A stretch of DNA of 64,000 nt from Deuterostichococcus epilithicus (Eukaryota > Chlorophyta > Trebouxiophyceae > Prasiolales > Stichococcaceae): the NCBI GenBank assembly GCA_033439295.1, contig JAVTLE010000007.1, forward strand, positions 434,001 to 498,000, written 5' to 3'. Each line of letters starts with the position of its first letter. Position 1 is the stretch's first letter. A program made the translations under genes and the position numbers. Below are positions 1-10,236 of this stretch, piece by piece. A model generated the notes under the pieces. The model had not been told where the DNA came from. It was given only the letters and a program-made list of their open reading frames with translations, and ran no database searches.

Positions 1-201
1 CCCGTCATGGTGTCGTCCCTGATTGGCAGCCGTATTTGGTGATATGACTTCCTTCCAAAAGTGCTTCCTCTGCTTCCTCCTGTTTGCTCGCTCAGCGTGC
101 CCAGCAAACCCGCCCCATGGCAACGCAAACAGTCTGCCCGTCTGTGGCCCCATTCATACCCGCCTTGCAAAACACGATCTGCAATGGAGATGCAGACAAG
201 A

Positions 202-1107
202 CTAAAGGGGGAGACCCTGCGAGGAGGGAGCAACGCGCCCGGCATGGAAGCCGAGGCCGGGCATGTGGTCGGCCGCCTCGCCGGCGGGCTCTGCGCCGCC
301 CTCATCGTCGTCGCCGCGCGCCTTTCGCATCAGGTCCGCCATATCTGATGCATCGAGTTTGGGCTTTGCCACCGGCCGGCTCTTGGGCTTCAGGCCCATT
401 GCCTGCGGGCAAGCGTCAGGCATTGTTGGGTGCGAGTACACTTGCAGCCGGTGCTCCACGCTGGACGGCTTGCCAGAGCAGATAGTCGTCCCGACGAAGG
501 CAGCCATATGACTTCGGACGCCGCCAGACGCGCATGCCGTGCAGCACTATCATGAGGAGGAAGACCACATATTGCGATGTGACCGCCTGCCAAATTACTT
601 GGCTCAGTGGAGATGTGTCGATCTGATATTGAGATGAGACCCTACCTCTGCCATGAGATCCTCCTCCCGCTCCTTGATGGCCGCCAGCTCGTCCGCCCGC
701 TGCTGCTCCTCGTCCCCCTTCTTTTCCCGCGTGTACCAGAGAATGTCCTTGCCCTTCTGCCACCTGGTTGTCAAGTGGCAAGTCAGGATGCAGCAATTCG
801 CATGCTGATGGGGGCTGTTGCTATTGCTTGCGAGGCTGAGCATGGCACGGAAGCATGGCACAGCGCAAGGAGATGGAGAGGCCAGGAATGGTTGCCTTCC
901 AGTGGAGGCTTTGACGGAGTGGCCGAGATAAAACTCCCTGTCCTTGTCATTTTTAACGCTCTACGAGCAGCAAGAGCCAGTGTGGGCGTCAACGAGCTCG
1001 TGAAATGCAAGCACCAGGAGACGTTGTCATACAGCATCACTCACATCCCAGTTGAACTGATCTTTGCCGCCTCGATTGCCGCCCCGTGCAGGGCCATTGT
1101 ATAGCGA
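202..1107 (-). CDS. MMTAG2/C1orf35-like nuclear phosphoprotein, 5' end not found
   Basis: Homologue of multiple myeloma tumor-associated protein 2, a small conserved eukaryotic nuclear protein of unclear function. Modelled exons (gene order): 1107-1045, 960-896, 763-646, 402-202. They encode the family hallmarks in order: an RGG-rich start ending GGKDQFNW, then DREFYLGHSVKAS, then TGRWQKGKDILWYTREKKG, then an acidic/charged helix, then AMGLKPKSRP. Phases agree at all three junctions. The junction after position 896 needs a GC donor (AG|GCAACC), because no GT is available and the next exon completes the Arg codon before WQKG. The exon at 1107 opens in phase 0 without an ATG, so a short first exon carrying the start codon must lie upstream (to about 1.9 kb); I could not place it. 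Stop at 202-204. It is divergent from exportin-4. Confidence 0.75.
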
Positions 1108-1948
1108 CTGCAACACGGCAGTGGAAATTGTCAGCTCGGATTTCTGCTTCAGCTAAGGCAGCTCGTATAAAGATGCAGCACATATATTTGCAGAACATTC
1201 GGTGTTCCAGAGGCTTCAACCATAGGCTTGCCATGAAGCAAGGGTAGCCAGATGATGTGGATTGCGCTGAGCCAGCGGCTCAATGCGCGTCGTCTTGATG
1301 AAGTAGTCTGCCAGGGAATGAGGCAGAGTTTTTTTCATCGATTGAACTCCGTGCAGCCTGGCTGCACCTTTCCTGTGCAATAGCGGCACACAGCAACCGC
1401 GCCATACCAAAGCATCAGCCCATGAACCGCCACCGCTTACCTCTGAAGGTGCAAAACGTCGCGGAAAATTCAAAGGGTCTTCTGGCGACCCTGAGCTTCT
1501 CACGAATGCTTGCTCGAACCTCAGGCTAGGCTGTTGGCTGCGGTACGCGCTGCTGCAAGGTGTCCTGCAAACAGGCTTCTGTGTCGAACCGCACGTCTTG
1601 CAGATATCGGACGCAACATAGACTATGTCGGCGCTGATGCAACTACAAGAGTGAAGAATGTCAAGCAAGTGAATCGGAAAGCAAGACTGAAGGAAGCACT
1701 TTGCTGCAGGGCCTCCAGATGCTGGCCAAACGTTGCTTGCAGCCGATAATCTGCGCTATACAGTCTGCGTGCACCATCATTGTTTTGCAAGGTCTCGCAG
1801 AATTCTCCTCTGTGGTAGCACGTCGCCGCGCATGCTTGGAATCGCCGGCAGTGCACTCGGCCGGAGATGATCCTCAAACTGTCTTCCCCTGACACAAGAG
1901 CAAGCGACGCGCTCTGGGTGTAACATAGAAACTCTGAATCAGAAGACC

Positions 1949-4900
1949 ATGGAAGCAGCCATGCAGGCCGTGGAGGCGGCCTGCACGCAGATGCAGGACC
2001 CGCACAACCATGCGGCCGCCGAGGCGACGCTGCTGGCATTCATGCACAGCAAAGACGCGCTGCCGGCCTGCAAGCACATCCTGGAGCACTCTGCGATGGA
2101 GTATGCCAGGTTCCAGGCGGCACTCACGCTGCGGGAGGCAGCGCTGAGGGAGTGGCCGCTCTTGGCGCCTACAGACCGAATGGCGCTGCGCGACTACATC
2201 CTGCAATACGTCGTGAGGTCTGCATCTGGTCGCTCATCTTGGTAGCCGGCAGCCTGCTGACGATGCATGCAACCTCATGCATGCAACGGCTGCAGCTTCC
2301 TCGGGCTGCCTGAACTCAAATTGCAATGGCCGCCCGGCGCAGGCGTGCCGATGCGGTCACGCTCACCATGAGGGAGCTGATCGCGGTGCTGGCAGTGCTG
2401 CTGAAGCGAGGCTGGCTGGAGCACATTGACAAGCAGCAGGAGTTCTTTCAGGTGCCGCCAGCACTAACAGTGCATATCGTGCATGCCTCCGCCTCGGACA
2501 TGTGCACTGGGACAGCAGCTTCCTCTTGTGAGTTTTCCCTTCGCAATGCCTGCACGGAGGTTCACCCTCATGCTTGCAAGTGCAGACCGTAGAGCAGGCG
2601 TGCGGCGGCAGCTCTGTGGCGCAGCTGCTGCAGATGCGCATTTTCGAGGCCGTGGTGCTCGAGTTTGCGCCGGCCACCGCCAGCGCGATGCAGATGCCAT
2701 GGGAGTTTCACAGCAAGTGCCGTGCCTCCTTCCAGGTACAAACCCAGCTGCCGTGCGCACACAGCTACCTAGGGGCTGCGGAAGACATTCTTCAACCGAC
2801 CTCCAGTAGCGCCCCTGCTCCGTGCACCGCATTGTTGTGCACCACAAAGGCCTGATGCCCCCTGCGCTGCCTCTCCCGGGGCATGGATGGTCATGTCTCA
2901 GCAACGTCCGCCACACCCGAATGTCCGGCCGGTGCCGCCACACAGGCCGACTTCCTGAAGCACCTGTATGTACTCGGCGTCACCGTGGCACGGGACCGGG
3001 GGACCGCCGGCGGCCGGGGGGACGCCGCCGTCGCAGAGGCGGCGGTGCGGCTGCTGTGCGGCGTGCTGGAGTGGGACTTCCGGCCCTCCGAGATGCCCGC
3101 GGCAGCGGCGGCGGCGTCCATACGGCTGGCGGCGGACGTCACACAGGTGCACAGCACAGCATTACGCGACCGCCAGAACCAAATGTTTGCGAATCTGTGA
3201 CATCTGCCACACTCAGATGGGCGCGCACGAAAACAACAGCTCTGGAGCAGGTCTTGCAGCCTCGCCTGCGTCTGCAGCCTGCTTGTGCCGGCAGCCTCAT
3301 CACAAATGGTCCCCGACCTGCCTGTGCTGCAGGTGCGGCCCAGCCGCACGTGGCAGGACGTGCTGCTGGACCCGCAGGCCACCTCCTGGTTGGTGGAGCT
3401 GCTGCCGCGGCTGTCTTCTTCTGCCTCGGTGGCCGCCTCGGATTCGGGGCTGGCCGTCGCCGCGCGGCAGCTGCTCGTGCGGCTGGCGGCCGTGTCGGGC
3501 GACATCTTCGTGCCGTCCCCTGCAGGTAGGGGTTTCGTGCCTGCCTTGCCTGCCATCTTTGCTCCCTGCAATCGCCTTGCACCAGGAGCTCGCGTGAACA
3601 AATGTCAGCATGTCTGTCCACGACTGTCATGGCGCGCGCCGTGCAACATGTTCCTGCAAAGCGATTTACATTAGAAGCACCCACGCCAGCGCGCTGCATG
3701 GAATGCAGACCTGCAGCAGGGCGGGCGGCCGTCGATCGAGGGCATCTCGGCCGCCGCGCGCGCCGCCAAGGCCGCCTACCTTGGCCCGCTGCTGCGCTCG
3801 GCGCTCGCGTGGACGCAGCCACCCGCTCGCGCACTGGCTGCGGCGCGGGACCAAAGCCCGGGCGAGCTGCGGGACGCCTGCATGTACGCGCCAGCCCTCT
3901 GTGCCAGATCCTGCTCACATTGCTGAACGGCACGGCGTGCGGACTGTCTTCGTGAGGCGCTGGCTGAGCAGGGACTCACTACTGGCTTCCTCTACACCCG
4001 CCGACTGCATCGCACGAACGACCAGCTTCGCGGACACTGCAGGAGCCGGCTGCCCCTGCGCTGCGGAGCGGGATGCCGGCACTTCAACACGCAGTGCAGG
4101 CTGATACCTTGGATATCGTATCCTCAGGGCCATCGCGGCAGCGGCGCCCACGCACAGCGCCGCGGGCTTTCAGGCAGCCTGCCCGCCGGGGGAGGGCTTG
4201 CCGGGCGGCGCGATGGGCGCGATCGCGGCGCTGACGTGCGCCGCCATTGCCGCGGGCGGCCTCGGCGACTCGGGCGGCTATGCCTTTGAAGTCACCGAGC
4301 TACTGCTGGAGGTGGGCCCTGCTCGCGCTGTGATACAAATGCTGCGGGTTTTGTGCCGGTGATCTATGCATGAACTGCCACACTTCTGGTACTGGGGTGG
4401 AGGCACAGATAGAAGACCATTGCTGCACAAGACTAGGTCATGGGCGGCACACCGAAACCGAAACCGTTCAACTGCTAGGGTAGAGTGCACATATGACGGT
4501 TTGCACAGCCACACCGCCCCTCCACCGAGCGCAGGCCTGGGCGGACCTCATGAGCGGCGTCAGCCAGGAGGGCCAGGCGGATACAGCGGTGGCGCAGGCG
4601 GCGGAGCAAGTGTTCCGCGCCCTCATCGACGGCTGCCTGCAGGACATGGCCGCCGGTGCCTCTGAGGCGCGCTTTGCGCCCTGGGCAGCAGGCCTGTGCT
4701 GCTGCATGAAGTTTGGCAGTGAAAGTGCCTGCCTGGTAATCCGGCGCAAGGACGGGTTGCTGTTTCCAACGAAATATGATTTTGTTTTGGCCGTCTGGTA
4801 GTGCATCCGAGCATGGAGGATCGTGTTGCATGAGGACACCTCTGGGAGAAGCGGGTCAGGCGGCTTCAACAAACAGGCTGTTCGCCCTCGGCAAGGTCCC

Positions 4901-7900
4901 AGGTTTCCCGATTGGATCTTGACCAGCCTGGTTGCGCCGTCTTCAGGAGGCGGAAGACGAGGATGCCGAGGACGCAGAGGCGGCCACCGCGGCGACCGCA
5001 CTGGAGCGGGCGGCGGCGCTTGGGCGTGCGGCCCCCCTTGCCTCTCTGCCACTGCTGGCGCAGCTCATGGCCGAGCGGCGGGCTGCTCTGCTGCACTTTG
5101 CGGCCACGGGTGCGCGTTGATTTTTGAATGAGAAAGAGCAGTGATGTGGCTGGGTCGTGCTCTGCAAAGTCACAAAGGTGGAGGCGGCGCCAGCATTGGT
5201 GGAGCATTGGCTGCGCCTGCTGTGGGTGGCCGCCCGCAGAGATGTATTCTGGAGCTGGGGGCTTGGCAATGCCGCAGCCAGCTCCGGAATTACATCTCTG
5301 CAAGCCGCCACTCATACCAGTCAGCCATTCCATTCAGCTACGCCGCCGCGGCGGCAATGAACTGGAACCAACTTGAGTTTTGCAGCAGCGGCCGCCGCAA
5401 ATGCGCTGCCACCGACTGTGTGCAAATCTGCTGCAAACCTGCAGTGCCTCCTGTGTCGTGATCGATCCCACGAGGGATGGTTTGCTTCGAAGGTACGCTG
5501 CGGCGCCGATTGCATGGCTGGCCTTCTGGACAATCGGCTAGAAGCAATGGAGAAAGGATGGCCGAGAAAGCTTCCCTTCCCCGTTGCCTACAGGCGCAGA
5601 CGCATCGGTGGCACTGGAGCAGCTGTGGTGGCTTGCGCGCATGGCGGGCGCCCTGGTGGCGGACGCCGGAGAGGGCGAGACGCCGCTGCCGCCGTCGCCG
5701 CTGGCAGCCGCCGGTCGCGCGGCACCGCCGGGCGGCNACCCGCTGGCGGCACTGTCGCGCGAGCTGCTGGCGCTGCTGGCCCTGGCTGCCGACCCCGCGG
5801 CTCGGCCTGTGCTCAGCCCCAGGTCTGATCCTGCCGAGCTGAGCACAGCAGGGTTCATGGGTCAGCGTGGCTCCGAGGAGACCGGCTTGGTGCTGCAAGC
5901 CTCGCCGGCCAAGCATGCGAGTGTCTTGTCGGCGCAGCTGTGACATGTATTGCAATGTTGCATGCGGGCTGGCGCAACATCGCTCCTGTGCCTTGACCAG
6001 AGGGGGCAGACTGGGATTGAGCAACCCCATCATGTGGCACCGTGCCACAGGATCGCCGCTGCTGCTCCGTTGTGTTGCTGTGAGCCTGAACGCTTGTGTT
6101 GTGGTCCTGTCAAAGCTGCTGGAGGCAGTCATGTTGGCGGCGGCGCGGCGGGCGCTCACCGCCTCGTGATGTTCGAACCGAGTGTTCCACTGTCTTTCCG
6201 AGTAGGTTACTGGAGGCGGTGGTCTGGGCTGCGGCGCGCTGGGCGCACACCTACCTCATGCCAGAAGAGGCGGTGTCACAGGCGATGCACGACAGCTACG
6301 GCGCCACCGCCGGCGGCGGCGACACCGCCGAGATGTTTGTCAACGTCGCGGGTGAGGTGCTGCACATGCGACAGGCGTTCCGTCCTGCTCCAGTGCTGCG
6401 CCGCTCCTTCCACCCGCCTCCAGCGCTGCGACGTGCGACAGCACGGCGCCGGCAACCCTCTGATGCAGGCTGCCCCTGCCACGCCCGCATTCCAGCCACC
6501 GAGAAGCCCATTCACTCCCCAACACCGCACAGGCGCGCTGATGGGCGGGTGGCCGGGTGAGGTGGCGCTGCATCGCGCGGTGGTGCACGGGCTGCTGCTG
6601 GTGCTGGCGCAGGCGGGACCGCCGCTCACAGACCGCCTGCTGCACACGCCCGCCTGGCACAGCCTCCTGGGTGTGCAGACGCCGATGTTGCAGTGCTGGC
6701 ACAGCCTGCGTGCCTGTGTGCACCTCGCAGCACGCGCAGCTGGCGGCCTTTGGTCCGCCTGAGACTGAAGAACGAGGTCTGCACAGGGGCTCCGGGGGCC
6801 GCACCGCATCCTGGACCTGCAATCAATCACTACGTGCAGAAGCCGCCCGTTCCCCACTTCCGAACGACATGCCGCTATTCTGTCTCGATGTTCTGTCTCT
6901 CCCTACACCCTGAACCGTAAACCGTAAACCCAGGCGCCTTCGCGGAGCAGCGGCCGGAGGTGCGCGCGCTGGCGGCGCCGCTGCACCGCGGCCTCGCGCT
7001 GGCGCTGGCGCTCGCGGGCGACTGCCTGCGGGAGCCGCCGCAGGTGCAGCAGTACGTCGAACGCCTGTTGGGCGCCGTCGTGCGCGAGCTGCACGGGCTG
7101 GCAGGTGGATCACCTTTCTGACACATGTTCTGGTGTTCTGCGGGGTCGGATGCGGCAATTTGTCCCAGCGCCTCCTGGACGCCGCGATTCTCGAGCTGCA
7201 CGGCTTGAATCAATCGCAGAGCGGATGACCTTGCAGCGCTGGTGAGCCGCGCCGCTTCCTTTGAACGTTTCATGTATGTAGTCTTGTTGTATCTGAAACC
7301 AGCCAGACATCGCAACTGAACCAGACACCACAGGCGGTCTGTAGCTGCAGTGCTGATCACAGAGGTGACAAGGTGCCCATACTAGGTCTCATGCGGAGTG
7401 GGTGGACCTTGCAGGGCTGGCGGGCTGCGCCATTGCCGTCGATTCGGCGGTGAACCAGAACCAAGATTAAACATCAAACAGCACATTGCTACACTACTAT
7501 CCTCACACAAAGCGGACCTTGCGGTGCTGGCGGGTGCTGCTGAGGCCAATCAGTAGCTGTGGACGGCACCAGATGGCGTCGACAGAAATCGAGGGACGGC
7601 AGTACGTGAGAGGAAGCGTTTGCATGTCTGCGGCAGTGCAACGTCAGGCTGGCACCGCGATTGAAACCAAACACATGAGAGCATGCGTTTCCCACAGAGC
7701 GAAAAGACCTGGCTGCGCTGGCGGGTCGCGCGGAGGCCCAGCACCGCCTGGAGTGCCTGCTGGAGGCGCTGCGGGGCGCCACCTCCGGCGTGACTTCCCG
7801 CACGCAGCCGCCCGTCTTCGCCGCGCTCGCGGCGCTCATGGGCCCCCTGCTGCGGCTGGCGGACGCGTTTGCGGGCCACCCCCCTGCGCAGCTGCTGCTG

Positions 7901-9977
7901 CTGAAGCTGGCTGGGGCCTGCGTTGAGGCGCACGTCTCCTACCTGGAGGTGCGTGCTGCGGGTTTCAGGCGGAGGCATGGGTTGTGAACATCTTCGAGTT
8001 GCTCAGGGTTGGGCCGGGGACCAGGGATCAGGCTGCCCTCGAGATGCGCTGTCTCCAGAATCATTGGTCACCAAACGAGGCTCCACTCTTCGGCGTCCAC
8101 GGTGAACCTGTCCAAACACTGACTCTTGAGCTTCCTGGTTCGTGCGCACTGCAGGCGGAGCAGGCGGCGGCGCTGTGCGAGTGGGTGCTGCAGCTGCTGC
8201 GGCTGTACTCGCGGCACAGAGCGGGGGTGGTCACGCTGCAGACGGCGCCGGCGCTGCGGCGGGAGGCCGCGGCCGAGCGCGGGCGAGAGCTGCGTGCCCT
8301 TCTGCGCCTGCTGACCCACCTCACGCAGCGCGACCTGCTGGACTTCGGCGGCGGCGCCGGTGGCGGCGGCGGCGTCGACGTCGCGCAGGTGGATCGGCGT
8401 GTTGAACGGTTCCGCATCGCATGTTCTAATACGGTCAGGTGCCGTTCATGTCAGTCAGGTCTGCAGCGTCCAGTGTCGTAAGCCGGCATCTGGCGCGCTC
8501 CATTGCGCCGCAGGTGGTGTTCCTGGGGCTGGACATCGTGGTGCCGCTCATGAGCGGCGAGCTGCTGGCGGTGCCCAAGCTGGCGCGCCTGTACTTCGGG
8601 CTGCTGGCCTACCTCCTGGAGATCTGGCCCGACCGCCTCGCGGCACTGCCCGGTGCGTGCCGGCGGGCTGGTGGTGCGAGGGCTGAGTGACTGGGACTGG
8701 AGGCCGACAGCTGGTTCGCGGGTCTGTCGATGCAGCGGGTGTGGCGCCAGCAGAGCCAGCGACTTTTCGCAGGCCGGGCCTGTCGTGTGCCGAACATCAC
8801 GACACAAAGAAGAGGTTGGAGGACAGGTTTGAGACGATCCATGTGCGACTCCCAATCGCTGCAGCCCGCGGTCTGCAAAGCTGAAGTGCCCCTTCCCCAT
8901 TGCCCGTCCGCAGGTCCCCAGTTCGCCATGCTGATGCGCACGCTGGACTTTGGGCTCGGCAGCGGCGACGCGGAGGTGGCAGGGCACTCCTTGGAGGGTC
9001 TGTACGCGCTGACGGCCTGGCACCTGGGCGAGCGGGCTGGCGGGCGGTCCGGCCTCGGCGGCCTCAACGCCCCGGGTGCGTCGCAACAGGCCTCCGCTGG
9101 TGGCGCTCGTGACTCGCAAACTGCACTTGCTGTGCAGCAGGCACGTTTGACCTGGACACCGTGCACCTGCGCATGCGGAATGGAGCCCGCCGAGACAGCT
9201 TGTCGCTCATGCGCCTGCCGCCAAGCAGCAGCACTTGCTGGAACCTCGCTATTCCTTGTGACAGCTCTGCTACTCATGGCCGCGTCAGGCGCAGACGGCA
9301 AGGGCATGTTGGCGGCCTTCCTGGAAATGCTGCAGCGAATCGGACGGGAGCACGGGCTACAAGGCCTCCCGCAAACACTCGTCCCTTTCTTACCCCAGGC
9401 GCGGACGGCAAGGGCCTGCTGGCTGGCTTTCTCGAGTCGCTGCTGCGGCGGCTGCTGCTGGAGGCGGCGGGGCGCGATGCCGTGGAGGCCGCCGCCGACA
9501 GCGCGCTGGCCCTCATCCTTGCAGAGCCGGCAGCCTTCCGCTCCCTCGGTGCGTGGTCCGGCATTGGGCATGTGTGCAAAGCTCGGCAGTTGGTCCTGGC
9601 AGATGGGCTTATCCTGGCGGAGCCGGCGACCTGTCGCTCCCTGTTGCGCTGTCTTCTGCATGTGTTCGCTCTCGAAGTGCGCAGGAAGACGGGTTGCTGC
9701 ATCTTTTGTGCTACCTGCGGGGTTTCTGGGTAGAAGGGAAACGCAAATCTGCTGCTGGCTATATGCCTGCACGAGCCTTCTGCTGCCGCCCGCAGGCGAG
9801 AACATGCTGGCGCTGCAGCACGACCCAGAGATGGCGGCGGCGCTGACGCGGGCGCTCACCAAGCTCATGGACTCGAACGGCGTGCAGCAGTCGTTGGAGC
9901 GGCAGAACCGCCGCGTGTTCCGTGGCAACCTGCGCACATTTGTGTCCGAGGCACGCAGCATCCTGCGCCGGCGGTAG
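1949..9977 (+). CDS. XPO4: Exportin-4 (importin-beta family nuclear transport receptor)
   Basis: Nuclear export receptor of the karyopherin-beta superfamily; animal XPO4 carries eIF5A and Smad3 with RanGTP. Modelled exons: 1949-2217, 2343-2451, 2586-2735, 2946-3146, 3333-3525, 3709-3883, 4128-4311, 4535-4735 (weak), 4947-5109, 5594-5822, 6206-6351, 6533-6670, 6934-7104, 7698-7948, 8155-8388, 8514-8652, 8914-9075, 9141-about 9256 (weak), 9399-9548, 9796-9977. Phases match at all but the weak junctions. The product is about 1190 aa, close to the usual 1150. Diagnostic segments: N-terminal QAALTLREAALREWPLL and LRDYILQYV, a middle WAHTYLMPEEAV, and the C-terminal LRTFVSEARSILRRR. Start is the ATG opening the conserved N-terminal helix. 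Introns hold several decayed copies of neighbouring exon edges (see repeats). One N lies at 5737 inside an exon without disturbing the frame. Convergent with the SLC35F6 gene. Confidence 0.9.
6116..6160 (+). repeat. Intronic decayed copy of an XPO4 exon head
   Basis: About 45 nt resembling the start of the used exon at 6206 (reads like LLEAV.(L/W)AAAR.A.T). It lies 90 nt upstream inside the intron. Most positions match, but the copy is one base out of frame relative to its acceptor-like AG, so it cannot replace the exon. Confidence 0.7.
6907..6931 (+). repeat. Telomere-like AAACCC tract at an intron end
   Basis: Degenerate CCCTGAACCGTAAACCGTAAACCC sits immediately before the acceptor of the XPO4 exon starting at 6934. 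It resembles the CCCTAAA telomere repeat of plants and many green algae. Confidence 0.5.
7224..7733 (+). repeat. Four-copy array of acceptor plus exon head in an XPO4 intron
   Basis: Copies of the motif GACCTTGC(A/G)G(C/G)GCTGG(C/T)G(A/G)G start near 7226, 7405, 7514 and 7706. Only the last is in the modelled exon (7698-7948, protein DLAALAGRAEA). Each copy is preceded by an acceptor-like (A)GAGCG or AAAGCG block, so the repeated unit includes the intron end and the exon beginning. Spacing is about 180, 110 and 190 nt. Downstream parts of the copies are diverged. Confidence 0.7.
9289..9470 (+). repeat. Duplicated exon head (GADGKG) in XPO4
   Basis: The used exon starts at 9399 after CCCCAG. 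A copy starts at 9289 after GTCAG, and both read GADGKG(L/M)LA(G/A)FLE in the same phase. The first copy keeps a usable acceptor and an open frame through the intron; it lacks an obvious donor. It is either a decayed duplicate or an alternative acceptor. Confidence 0.7.
9511..9650 (+). repeat. Duplicated exon tail in XPO4
   Basis: The last about 40 nt of the exon ending at 9548 (LILAEPAAFRSL) are repeated at 9608-9650 in the following intron as LILAEPATCRSL. The donor GT of the first copy is not conserved in the second. This is the donor-side counterpart of the acceptor-side copies in the same gene. Confidence 0.65.
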
Positions 9978-10236
9978 CGTTCGGTCTGCGCACAGCACGG
10001 ACGATCACACAGACGATCAAAAAGCCCTTAAAGACTTCATCGCACCCAGAGTCCAGTCGCAGGCCAAGGTCGGTGCTCAGATACCTAGAAAGGCGTGAAG
10101 CCCGTTTGCAGCAGGCCCACGAATATCGGTAATCAAAGAATCATCGAAACAAGTTGAGCATCTACCTACAAAGACATCCTAGAGTTCATTCACAGACATC
10201 CTAGAGTTTTCCCTTCGCTCTAGCAAAGGGCACGGT
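9978..10236. other. Intergenic region between convergent genes, with a short direct repeat
   Basis: The 259 nt between the XPO4 stop and the SLC35F6 stop is AT-richer than its surroundings and presumably carries both 3' ends. The 15-mer AGACATCCTAGAGTT occurs at 10172-10186 and again at 10194-10208. GACGATCA also occurs twice near 10000-10020. No gene is seen. Confidence 0.6.

Noticed and set aside
2891-3933. Long open frames opposite the XPO4 exons (up to 264 codons)
   Set aside because: They are antisense shadows of GC-rich coding exons: Arg/Pro/Ala-rich, no family resemblance, no splice consistency.
8609-9961. 450-codon minus-strand open frame across the XPO4 3' half
   Set aside because: It runs through XPO4 exons and introns alike, has low-complexity composition, and the plus strand encodes conserved exportin sequence.
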